Assembly: GCA_937889015.1 (NCBI GenBank)
Contig: CALARR010000455.1
Coordinates: 1 to 6,103 of the forward strand
Origin: an uncultured Planctomycetales bacterium
GTDB taxonomy: Bacteria > Planctomycetota > Planctomycetia > Pirellulales > Thermoguttaceae
Reading direction: 5' to 3'
DNA length: 6,103 nt
Shown one piece after another: positions 1-5,900 of this stretch (its first letter is position 1; each line of letters begins with the position of its first letter). The notes under the pieces were generated by a model, which saw nothing but the letters and a program-made list of their open reading frames with translations, had not been told where the DNA came from and did not search any database. A program made the translations under genes and the position numbers.

Positions 1-209
1 CACGCGTTGCAGCGTGCCTATCTTGCGCACGTTCCGTTGCAACGTTAGCAACAAGCAACGCGTTACATCGGCGCTGCTAGCAGATACGGCAGGCGGATGC
101 TCTGCAAGGCATTGCAGGTCAGAGACTTACAAATCCGCATGCGATTGTAAGTGGCATAACTCCTGTGGCCGGGTTGTTGCATCCGTATAGGGGGCGATTC
201 TGGCTGGCC
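1..209. other. Non-coding region rich in inverted repeats, downstream of the sirtuin gene
   Basis: I find no convincing gene here. The stretch lies 3' of the leftward sirtuin gene and is crowded with dyad symmetries. There is a perfect 9-bp inverted repeat (2-10 with 55-63), a perfect 10-bp palindrome CGTTGCAACG (35-44), and a short stem CTGCAA/TTGCAG (102-107 with 112-117). A larger hairpin sits at 125-152. A 6-7 bp pair (ATACGG 84-89 and CGGATGC 94-100 against GCATCCGTAT 179-188) encloses the middle two. A 12-codon minus-strand ORF behind an AGGAG-like site overlaps the 125-152 hairpin, but I do not call it. The region may be a transcription-end region, an operator cluster or a recombination-type site; the sequence alone does not decide. 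Confidence 0.5.
125..152. repeat. Imperfect palindrome / hairpin downstream of the sirtuin gene
   Basis: ACTTACA (125-131) pairs with TGTAAGT (146-152). After a bulged A at 132, ATC (133-135) pairs with GAT (143-145), giving 10 bp around a 7-nt loop. It lies about 58 nt past the sirtuin stop. It lacks a T-run on the minus strand, so it is not a canonical intrinsic terminator. It could stabilise an mRNA 3' end or be a protein-binding dyad. Confidence 0.45.
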
Positions 210-1010
210 CTACTTCCGCTGCTGGTTCTGGTAGCGGGTCCAAATGGCGTCCAGGGCGGCGGCGGCACCCTGCTGCAGCCGGATGTCGACCAGGTGCGAG
301 ACTCGGGTCGGTTGCGGATTGATCTCGACCGTGCTCCAGCCCAGCTCTCGGGCCAGGAGGATCGGTTGGGTGATATAGGGAAAGACGCTGGTGGTGCCCA
401 CGCTGAAAATCAAGTCGAACCCGGTTTCCAGCTCGTGGTTCAGTCGCTGCAGCTTGTCTTCCGGCAGGTACTCGCCGAACAGGACCACATCTGGGCGCAG
501 GATTCGTGCGCAGGCGGGGCAGGGAGGCGGGATCTCCAGGCCGACGAAGTCCTGGCGGGTCTGGCGCCAGCCGCAGTGGGGGCAATACAGTTCGTGCAGG
601 TCGCCGTGGATGTCGATCACGTGCTGCGAGCCCGCGCTGCGATGAAAGCCGTCGATGTTCTGCGTCAACACGCAGACATGCCCAAAGCACTTCTCCATCT
701 CGGCGATCACCTGATGCGCCCGGTTGAAGCGGGCGCCGGCCGCGGCCTGGGCGACTTGGGCCAGGTACTTCCAGGTCAGATCGGGCCGGGAGCGCAGCAT
801 GGCGCCGGAGAGGAGTTCCTCGATAGGCAAGCCTTCTTCCGGATCGGTGCCGTTGTAGAGTCCGTTGGCGCCGCGATAGGTCGGCAGACCCGAGTCGGCC
901 GAGATGCCGGCGCCCGTGATGAACAGCAGGCGGCGGCTTCGGTTCAGCAGTTGCACCACGCGCTCCAGGGCCAAATCGGTGGCGGACACGTCGGGTGCGA
1001 GCGGGTTCAT
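210..1010 (-). CDS. Sir2-family NAD-dependent protein deacylase (sirtuin)
   Basis: This 266-residue protein is a complete bacterial-size sirtuin, predicted to remove acyl groups from lysines using NAD+ and releasing nicotinamide and O-acyl-ADP-ribose in the cytoplasm. Visible hallmarks are the NAD-binding GAGISADSGLPTYRG (33-47), TQNID (116-120), catalytic His135 in HGDL, a zinc site CPHC (143-146) plus CPAC (164-167), RPDVVLFGE (172-180), the GTTSVFP loop (205-211) and EINPQPT (229-235). The Tyr-x-x-Arg pair typical of SIRT5/CobB-like desuccinylases is not seen near residues 80-90, so plain deacetylation is more likely. I chose the ATG at 1010 because GGAGG (1023-1019) precedes it by 8 nt; an in-frame TTG at 1025 overlaps that site. 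It starts one base after the hydrolase stop, so the two are almost surely co-transcribed and translationally coupled. Its protein substrate cannot be told. Confidence 0.95.
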   Translation of the reverse strand: MNPLAPDVSATDLALERVVQLLNRSRRLLFITGAGISADSGLPTYRGANGLYNGTDPEEGLPIEELLSGAMLRSRPDLTWKYLAQVAQAAAGARFNRAHQVIAEMEKCFGHVCVLTQNIDGFHRSAGSQHVIDIHGDLHELYCPHCGWRQTRQDFVGLEIPPPCPACARILRPDVVLFGEYLPEDKLQRLNHELETGFDLIFSVGTTSVFPYITQPILLARELGWSTVEINPQPTRVSHLVDIRLQQGAAAALDAIWTRYQNQQRK

Positions 1011-1011
1011 G

Positions 1012-1842
1012 TCAGGGTCCTCCAACGGTGTGTTGCAGGATGAAGTTCACGATCGGCGTCGGATCCACGAGCGAGTGCGGATGATGTCCCACGCCCGGCT
1101 TATGGATGACTTGGATCGAACCGCCCAATTTCTTGTAGCGTGCTTCGAGGAGGGTGGTGTTTTCGTCGACGGGCACGGACTCGTCGGCATCGCCCACCAC
1201 GTGCAGCAACGGCACGCCGGCCTTGGCCAGCGGTTCGAGGTGATCGATCGGATTGCCGCGGAAGGCCGGCACCTGTTCCTCGGTGATTCCGTAGCATTGC
1301 AGGCAGGCTTCCCAGAGTTTGGGAGATCCCTTGGCCTTGCCCTTGCCGCCGGGCCAACTGCGGATGTCGCAGACCGGGGCGTCGGCATAGATGCAGGCCG
1401 CCTTCTCCGGATTGGCCGCGGCCCAATTGTAGACGTAGAGACCGCCTCGGCTCATGCCTTCCAGGGCGACCTTCTTGGCCAGGCCGTGTTTTTCCGTCAG
1501 ATACTTGTAGAAGGCGTTCCAGTGGGCCACGGCCTGTGGTGCGCCGAACAGCTCGACCACATCCATGTAGGCCAGATGGAAACCGCGATCCAAGAGGGCC
1601 GTGTCGGTCTGCGGTTCGTGTCCGAAGAAGCGCGCACGCCAGATCCAGGGCTTGCCCGGGGCTGCCTGTTTGGGCAGCACGAGAATGCACTTGCGTCCAT
1701 CGCAGGTGAAGTCGTAACGGTCGAAACCTTTCCACTCGCTCTTGGGGCCCAGTTCCGGCACGTCGGCCGCCAGGGTTGGCCGGGGGGCCACCAGCGCGAT
1801 GACCAGAGAACAGAAGACTGTGGCACGGATGGCGTACGTCAT
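1012..1842 (-). CDS. Secreted alpha/beta hydrolase (putative esterase, dienelactone/prolyl-oligopeptidase-like)
   Basis: This 276-residue protein begins with a signal peptide: Arg6, a hydrophobic stretch at about 7-19, and a likely cut near residues 25-26 (TLAAD). It should therefore leave the cytoplasm. The mature part shows an alpha/beta-hydrolase pattern: nucleophile elbow GMSRGG with Ser131, the late acid in GDADESVP (most likely Asp220), and the base in GHHPH (His253 or His254). A WIWRARFFGHEP segment (66-77) probably lines the oxyanion region. The substrate is unknown; related secreted hydrolases often act on esters of plant or algal polysaccharides, but that is only a family-level guess. 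Translation is taken from ATG 1842, not an in-frame upstream start at 1875, because a near-perfect SD lies 7 nt before it and the signal peptide then begins properly. Six cysteines remain in the mature part (47, 52, 150, 158, 180, 183), so disulfides are possible. Confidence 0.88.
   Translation of the reverse strand: MTYAIRATVFCSLVIALVAPRPTLAADVPELGPKSEWKGFDRYDFTCDGRKCILVLPKQAAPGKPWIWRARFFGHEPQTDTALLDRGFHLAYMDVVELFGAPQAVAHWNAFYKYLTEKHGLAKKVALEGMSRGGLYVYNWAAANPEKAACIYADAPVCDIRSWPGGKGKAKGSPKLWEACLQCYGITEEQVPAFRGNPIDHLEPLAKAGVPLLHVVGDADESVPVDENTTLLEARYKKLGGSIQVIHKPGVGHHPHSLVDPTPIVNFILQHTVGGP
1019..1023 (-). promoter_or_regulatory. Shine-Dalgarno site of the sirtuin, inside the hydrolase 3' end
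   Basis: GGAGG lies within the last codons of the hydrolase, 8 nt before the sirtuin ATG at 1010. The hydrolase TGA (1014-1012) falls between this site and that ATG. This arrangement favours re-initiation by ribosomes finishing the hydrolase, that is, translational coupling. Confidence 0.8.
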
Positions 1843-2040
1843 GGTTGTGCCTCCTTTTCGCCTGCCGATGCGCAACGGTCTGTGCAGAAATCCGCCCAGA
1901 GGTCTGACATTCGGATCGCAGCGAAAAACTCGCCCGGTGGGAGATCCTTCGCCGTGATCAGGACACCCCGGTGGGGGCCTTCCGCGTCGAACCGTCAGAA
2001 GGGACGATTGGGAACATCATCCCATAACCGGCCCGGGTCG
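1843..2040. other. Intergenic gap between the regulator and hydrolase genes
   Basis: This 198-bp stretch has no gene. On the minus strand it holds a small dyad TGGGA/TCCCA (2009-2013 with 2020-2024), a CCCC-ACC-GGGG mini-hairpin around 1966-1977, and a 3-bp GC stem followed within a few bases by five T (1941-1924). None is convincing as a terminator or promoter. Whether the hydrolase-sirtuin pair is read through from the regulator gene or has its own promoter here cannot be told. Confidence 0.4.
1850..1858 (-). promoter_or_regulatory. Strong Shine-Dalgarno site of the hydrolase gene
   Basis: The minus strand reads AAAAGGAGG, then 7 nt to ATG at 1842. This near-perfect anti-16S match fixes the hydrolase start and rejects the longer in-frame reading from 1875. 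Confidence 0.85.
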
Positions 2041-3276
2041 TCAAAGACCTATCGGGCGCGGGCGCGCGGCGTGTCCGTCGGTGTCGGCCGGCGCCGTGGA
2101 GCGGGACCGGCCGCAGGCATCGCGGCGAAACTGGGCGGGGGTGATGCCCAGGGTTTGGCGAAAGACTTGGGCCAGATAGCTGGCGTTGTGGTAGCCGGCG
2201 GATTCGGCCACCTTGGGGACGGGCAGTTCGGTTTCCAGCAACAGGCGTTTGGCGCGTTCCAAACGCAATCGCTGCAGTTCGGCGTGCAGCGTACGGCCGA
2301 CCGCGCGGTGGAAGCGGATCTCCAACGCACGCCGCGAGATCTGCAGATGATTCACGACGTCCTGGACGCGAATGGGCAACCCGGCCCGATCCTGGAGAAA
2401 TCGCAAGGCGGCGGCCACTTCCGGATCATCCAGGGCGACAATGTCGGTGGAGCGGCGCGTGACGACCCAGAGTGGCTCCACCACCTGGCGTTGGGGACGC
2501 GTGATGCGTCCGGCCATCAGGTCGCTCAGGAGAGCCGCGGCACGGTAGCCGCCAGCTTCGGCGTTGAGGGCCACGCTGGACAAGGGGGGGTCGGCCAACT
2601 CGCCGAGCAACTCGTCATTGTCCACGCCGATCACGGCCAGTTCTTCCGGCACGCGGACTTCCGCCGTGCGGCAGCACTCCAGGACCTCACGCCCGCGGTC
2701 GTCGTTGCAGGCCATCAGACCGGCCGGTTTGGGCAGTTCCTGTAGCCAGCGCGCCAGGATGCCATGCTCGCGTTCCCAGACCCGATCGCGTTTGGCCTTG
2801 GGGTGCCGGTAGACATGTGTTGGGAATCCGGCCTCATGGATTCGTTGGCAGAAGGCCTGTTCGCGGCGGTCCGACCAGACGCGTCCGGGCCGTCCCACGA
2901 AAGCGTAGTGCCGAAAGCCGCGCGCCAGCAAGTGCTCGGCCGCCAGACGCGCAGCGCCCGGCGAGTCGGACGCCACCTCGCAGAATTGCGACAGGGGATG
3001 ACTGGACCGCAACTGCTCCTCAGACAGGTCCAAGGCCACGGTCGGCAGGTTGGACGCCAAGATCGCTTGCTCGACGTGGCGCGTCTCAATCCGGGCAATG
3101 ATCCCTGTGCCGCCCCACTGCCGCATCTTGGGTACGGCCTGTTCGAAATCACCCGGAGTCACGTAGAATGCCCACGGCCCGTGGAGCCGCGAATAATGAA
3201 CGATGCCGCGGAGCATATCCCGGCCGTAACCGCGGGCGGTCTCGATGAGCAGGGCCACCTTGGGTGTCGCGCGCAC
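2041..3276 (-). CDS. XylR-type transcriptional regulator (LacI-like sensor fused to AraC-type HTH)
   Basis: This 411-residue protein combines an N-terminal periplasmic-binding-protein-like sensor (about 1-275) with a C-terminal AraC/XylS DNA-binding domain (about 283-386). The N-terminus ETARGYGRDMLRGIVHYSR (12-30) and the block NDDRGREVLE plus VPEELAVIGVDNDELLGELADPPLSSV (191-235) are characteristic of the XylR group, which in E. coli senses D-xylose. The two helix-turn-helix units lie at about 302-325 and 353-375, ending in the usual GITPAQFRR (377-385). A 26-residue polar tail rich in Arg and Pro follows. Start is GTG 3276, with GGGAG (3288-3284) 7 nt upstream. Planctomycetes carry many such paralogues, so the ligand cannot be assumed to be xylose. 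It lies upstream of the hydrolase-sirtuin pair and divergent from the ATC-hydrolase-family gene; all are candidate targets. Confidence 0.92.
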   Translation of the reverse strand: MRATPKVALLIETARGYGRDMLRGIVHYSRLHGPWAFYVTPGDFEQAVPKMRQWGGTGIIARIETRHVEQAILASNLPTVALDLSEEQLRSSHPLSQFCEVASDSPGAARLAAEHLLARGFRHYAFVGRPGRVWSDRREQAFCQRIHEAGFPTHVYRHPKAKRDRVWEREHGILARWLQELPKPAGLMACNDDRGREVLECCRTAEVRVPEELAVIGVDNDELLGELADPPLSSVALNAEAGGYRAAALLSDLMAGRITRPQRQVVEPLWVVTRRSTDIVALDDPEVAAALRFLQDRAGLPIRVQDVVNHLQISRRALEIRFHRAVGRTLHAELQRLRLERAKRLLLETELPVPKVAESAGYHNASYLAQVFRQTLGITPAQFRRDACGRSRSTAPADTDGHAARPRPIGL

Positions 3277-3295
3277 AAAGCTTCTCCCACCACGG

Positions 3296-3325
3296 ATGAT
3301 ATATCAAGTGGGCGAGGCGGTCCAA
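3296..3325 (-). promoter_or_regulatory. Candidate sigma-70-like promoter of the regulator gene
   Basis: The minus strand shows TTGGAC (3325-3320) as a weak -35. A -10 follows either as TATCAT (3301-3296, 18-bp spacer) or TATATC (3303-3298, 16-bp spacer). Transcription would begin about 12-15 nt before the GTG start, leaving room for little more than the SD site. The AT-rich core stands out in GC-rich surroundings. No experimental support is available. Confidence 0.35.
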
Positions 3326-3330
3326 GACTG

Positions 3331-3346
3331 GGGAAAGGATTTTCCC
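3331..3346. promoter_or_regulatory. Candidate operator palindrome in the divergent intergenic region
   Basis: GGGAAA-GGAT-TTTCCC is a perfect 6-bp dyad with a 4-bp spacer. It lies 5 bp upstream of the candidate -35 of the regulator and about 170 bp upstream of the divergent gene. Its position fits a regulator-binding site for autocontrol or divergent control. An 8-bp palindrome CCAATTGG (3394-3401) is a second, weaker candidate in the same gap. Confidence 0.3.
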
Positions 3347-3482
3347 TGGTGTTTTGCACGGCTACTCAAGCATAGCATCAACCAGAATGGCTACCAATTG
3401 GAGCATCGCTTATTCTTTGGGGAGTTGTGCGTAATGGTGTGGGAAGACGCGGCTCCCCCTCGCAGCGGATTGTATGCCTCGG

Positions 3483-3488
3483 TAGAAT
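3483..3488 (+). promoter_or_regulatory. Possible -10 element for the ATC-hydrolase-family gene
   Basis: TAGAAT differs from TATAAT at one base and lies 26 nt before the ATG at 3515. No good -35 is seen at 16-18 bp upstream, so this is a weak call. The rest of the divergent region (3277-3514) holds no gene. Confidence 0.22.
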
Positions 3489-3514
3489 AGGCCAACACTC
3501 GCGGAGATCAAGAG

Positions 3515-4012
3515 ATGCTCAACGAAGATCGGCTGCGGCAGCAGCTTTACGACTCGTTCAAGAATCGGGCCTTGATCTACCACCTGCTCTTCGACGAGAT
3601 GCGTTGCGAGCTGGGGGCGGCCAAGGCCGAGGAGCTGATGAGCCGGGCCATTTACCGTCGCGGCCGGCAAGCCGGAGCCAAGTACGCTTGCTTCGGTCCG
3701 GCCGATCTGAGCGGGTTGCAGCGGGCCTTTCTGAACGGCATTCCAGATGAAGGGCGGATGTTCCAGCCGGAGGTCCTGCATGCCGACGAAAAGGGGCTGG
3801 ACATCAAGTTTCACCGTTGTCCGCTCCGCGAGGCCTGGCTGGAACTGGGCCTTCCGGACGCGGATGTCGCGATCCTGTGTCGGATCGCCGCTCGAATCGA
3901 CAACGGGACTTTTGAGGTGGCCGGCTTCCGTTTTCGGGCCGACACGTGGCAGCCTGGCGGCGACGGGTGCTGCTGCCTGCATGTGCGGCCGGGGCCGCCG
4001 GCAAATTCTTGA
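3515..4012 (+). CDS. L-2-amino-thiazoline-4-carboxylic acid (ATC) hydrolase-like family protein
   Basis: This 165-residue soluble protein resembles the ATC hydrolase family. Founding members in Pseudomonas open L-2-amino-thiazoline-4-carboxylate to N-carbamoyl-L-cysteine, a step toward L-cysteine. The C-terminal half carries the family pattern: CPL..AW..LGL (102-113), a second cysteine in ILC (Cys122), an acidic residue in ARID (Asp129), and a final GDGCCCL (149-155) with three adjacent cysteines. The N-terminal half is helical and charged. There is no signal peptide or membrane segment. ATG 3515 has GGAG (3503-3506) 8 nt upstream. Many family members are annotated by this name without biochemical proof, so the reaction here is uncertain. 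The gene is divergent from the XylR-type regulator and on the same strand as the CoA-disulfide reductase 220 bp downstream. Confidence 0.72.
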   Translation: MLNEDRLRQQLYDSFKNRALIYHLLFDEMRCELGAAKAEELMSRAIYRRGRQAGAKYACFGPADLSGLQRAFLNGIPDEGRMFQPEVLHADEKGLDIKFHRCPLREAWLELGLPDADVAILCRIAARIDNGTFEVAGFRFRADTWQPGGDGCCCLHVRPGPPANS

Positions 4013-4043
4013 AGCAGAATTGCGGAAACAGGCTTCGGAGGCA

Positions 4044-4065
4044 TTTTGGGGGGCCGGTCCCAAAA
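4044..4065. repeat. Perfect 7-bp inverted repeat overlapping the first 76-bp unit
   Basis: TTTTGGG (4044-4050) pairs with CCCAAAA (4059-4065) over an 8-nt loop. It starts 31 nt after the ATC-hydrolase-family stop. It has no trailing T-run, so it is not a standard terminator. The right arm is part of repeat copy 1 and would compete with that copy's own long-range stem. Confidence 0.45.
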
Positions 4066-4127
4066 CCTGTGGGCAGCTCAGTCCTGCTGGGCCGCCCGAC
4101 GTGGCTGGGGTGGTTCTGGGATAGGTC
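4052..4127. repeat. 76-bp direct repeat, copy 1
   Basis: This unit is identical over all 76 bases to the copy at 4133-4208. It is bounded by a mismatch on each side and separated from the second copy by CTGAA, giving an 81-bp period. Its ends form an imperfect inverted repeat: TCCCAAAACC (4058-4067) against GGTTCTGGGA (4112-4121), 9 of 10 pairs. An inner stem CAGC/GCTG (4074-4077 with 4086-4089) is also possible. Such folding resembles a REP-like or miniature mobile repeat, or a structured RNA. I do not recognise a named family. Confidence 0.85.
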
Positions 4128-4132
4128 CTGAA

Positions 4133-4208
4133 GGCCGGTCCCAAAACCTGTGGGCAGCTCAGTCCTGCTGGGCCGCCCGACGTGGCTGGGGTGGTTCTGG
4201 GATAGGTC
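4133..4208. repeat. 76-bp direct repeat, copy 2
   Basis: A perfect second copy of the unit at 4052-4127, with inverted ends at 4139-4148 and 4193-4202. It ends 24 bp before the ATG of the CoA-disulfide reductase, so if that gene's promoter lies upstream, the element sits in its leader RNA. No divergence between the copies suggests recent duplication or gene conversion. The tandem reads through in several frames only because 81 is a multiple of 3; I see no real protein in it. Confidence 0.85.
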
Positions 4209-4232
4209 TTTACAAGCAGCGAGGTTGGGGCG

Positions 4233-5900
4233 ATGACGGCAAAGCACGTGTGCATCGTGGGGGGCGTGGCGGGGGGGGCGGCCTGCGCGACTCGGTTGCG
4301 GCGTTTGGACGAGGAGGCCGAGATCTTCGTATTCGAGCGCGGGCCGGACGTCTCGTTCGCCAATTGCGGCCTGCCCTATTACCTGGGGGGCGTGATCTCC
4401 GACCGGCAGAAACTGCTGGTGGCGACCCCGGAACGCATGCGCGACTGGTACAACGTGGAAGTGCGAACGCGGCATGAAGTGCGCGCGATCGACCGCACGG
4501 CGCGCACGGTGGAGGTGGCGAACGTGCTGACCGGCGCCACCTTCAGCAAGCCGTACGACTACCTGGTGCTTTCGCCGGGTGCGGTGCCCATACGCCCAGC
4601 CATTCCCGGGGTTGAGTTGCCCGGGGTTTTCACCCTTCGCAATCTGGAAGACGTGGATCGCATCCGGGTTGCCATCGAGCAACGGCAAGGACTGCAGGCG
4701 GTCGTCGTGGGCGGGGGCTACATTGGCCTGGAAATGGTGGACAATCTGATTCGCCGCGGCCTGGAAGTGACTCTCTTGGAGCGACTTGGGCAGGTCATGC
4801 CGGTGATGGACCCGGAGATGGTCTCACCGATTGAGGAGGATTTGTGTGTCAAGGGCGTGGATGTGCATCTGTCGACCACGCTGACCAGCATCGAACGCAG
4901 CGGCGACGACATGCTGACCGTCGTGGCTGGCAACCAGCGGTTTCCGGCCGACCTGGTGATTCTGGCCGTGGGCGTGCGCCCGGAAGTGGATCTGGCGCGG
5001 CAGGCCGGACTGGAACTGGGCGAGACGGGCGGGATCCGCGTGGACGAGCAGATGCGGACCTCGGACGCGGCGATTTTCGCCGTCGGCGACGCGGTCGAGG
5101 TCCGCGACTTCGTGACGGGGCGACCGGCACTGGTTCCCTTGGCCGGTCCCGCGGCCCGGCAAGGCCGCATCGCCGCCGACGCGATCTGCGGTCGCGGCAG
5201 CCGCTTCCGCGGCACGCAGGGCACGGGGATCGTGGGCGTGTTTGACTATACGTTGGGGCTGACCGGGGCCAGCGAAAAGGCGCTGCGTCGGGCAGGCATG
5301 GCGTACGAGAGGATCTACATCCACGCGCTGCACCACGCCAGCTACTATCCGGGCGCGGAGATGGTGACCCTCAAATTGCTATACGCGCCGCAAAGCGGGC
5401 GGCTGTTGGGCGCCCAGGCCGTGGGCAAGGCGGGGGTCGACAAACGCATCGACGTGTTGGCCATGGCGATTCAGAAAGGCGCCACGGTGGCCGACTTGGA
5501 GGAGGCCGAATTGTGCTACGCCCCGCCGTATGGATCGGCCAAGGATCCGGTGAACATCGTCGGCTTCGCGGCGGGCAACCTGCTTTCCGGCGACGTCGAT
5601 CCTGTGTTCTGGACGGAATGGCAAGAAGTCCAGCCCAAGGGGGACGAGGGGCCCCTGGTCATCGACGTGCGCACGCGATTGGAAGCGGCGGCGAGTGGAG
5701 TGCCGGGCGCGGTGAACATTCCTTTGGGTGAACTGCGCGCGCGATTGCACGAGTTGCCGCGCGATCGGCAGATCTGGGTGCATTGCGGAGTGGGCCAGCG
5801 GTCCTACTACGCCAGCCGGATTCTCAAGCAGCATGGGTTCCAGGTGCGCAACCTGGTCGGAGGCCTGCGGTCCTACAACGCGCTGCCGGAACCGTCCTGA
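4233..5900 (+). CDS. CoA-disulfide reductase with C-terminal rhodanese domain (CoADR-Rhd)
   Basis: This 555-residue flavoprotein belongs to the pyridine-nucleotide disulfide reductase superfamily. It should use NAD(P)H and FAD to reduce CoA disulfide, CoA persulfide or polysulfide in the cytoplasm. Visible in order: FAD-binding IVGGVAGGAACATRLRR (8-24); active-site SFANCGLPYY with the single redox Cys45; NAD(P)H motif VVVGGGYIGLE (157-167), with Glu183 after the next strand suggesting NADH; second FAD motif IFAVGDA (281-287); a dimerisation domain (about 330-450) with HHASYYPGAE (367-376) and CYAPPYGSAKDPVN (428-441), supplying the tyrosines typical of CoADRs; and a rhodanese domain (about 455-555) with catalytic Cys518 in HCGVGQRS. 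Length and order match CoADR-Rhd enzymes of Bacillus and Shewanella. The ATG at 4233 has GAGG (4221-4224) 8 nt upstream. No truncation or missing key residue is seen. Confidence 0.95.
   Translation: MTAKHVCIVGGVAGGAACATRLRRLDEEAEIFVFERGPDVSFANCGLPYYLGGVISDRQKLLVATPERMRDWYNVEVRTRHEVRAIDRTARTVEVANVLTGATFSKPYDYLVLSPGAVPIRPAIPGVELPGVFTLRNLEDVDRIRVAIEQRQGLQAVVVGGGYIGLEMVDNLIRRGLEVTLLERLGQVMPVMDPEMVSPIEEDLCVKGVDVHLSTTLTSIERSGDDMLTVVAGNQRFPADLVILAVGVRPEVDLARQAGLELGETGGIRVDEQMRTSDAAIFAVGDAVEVRDFVTGRPALVPLAGPAARQGRIAADAICGRGSRFRGTQGTGIVGVFDYTLGLTGASEKALRRAGMAYERIYIHALHHASYYPGAEMVTLKLLYAPQSGRLLGAQAVGKAGVDKRIDVLAMAIQKGATVADLEEAELCYAPPYGSAKDPVNIVGFAAGNLLSGDVDPVFWTEWQEVQPKGDEGPLVIDVRTRLEAAASGVPGAVNIPLGELRARLHELPRDRQIWVHCGVGQRSYYASRILKQHGFQVRNLVGGLRSYNALPEPS

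Noticed and set aside
113..169. Twelve-codon minus-strand ORF (MPLTIACGFVSL) behind an AGGAG-like site
   Set aside because: It is very short, overlaps the 125-152 hairpin and has no supporting context.
1..209. tRNA gene, CRISPR array or integron attC site
   Set aside because: No cloverleaf, no regularly spaced direct repeats, and no match to the attC end consensus could be found by eye.
1843..1875. Eleven-residue N-terminal extension of the hydrolase
   Set aside because: It would put the strong SD inside the coding sequence and bury the signal peptide behind a charged stretch.
1924..1941. Intrinsic terminator for the regulator gene on the minus strand
   Set aside because: The stem is only 3 bp, and the five-T run is separated from it by four bases.
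904..2745. 613-residue plus-strand open frame opposite the hydrolase and regulator
   Set aside because: It is a shadow of GC-rich minus-strand genes with clear domains; it has no recognisable motif and crosses two real genes and their gap.
3410..4688. Two long minus-strand open frames (3410-4363 and 3804-4688) crossing the twin repeat
   Set aside because: They run antisense to the ATC-like gene and reductase, and their repeated peptide comes only from the 81-bp period being a multiple of 3.
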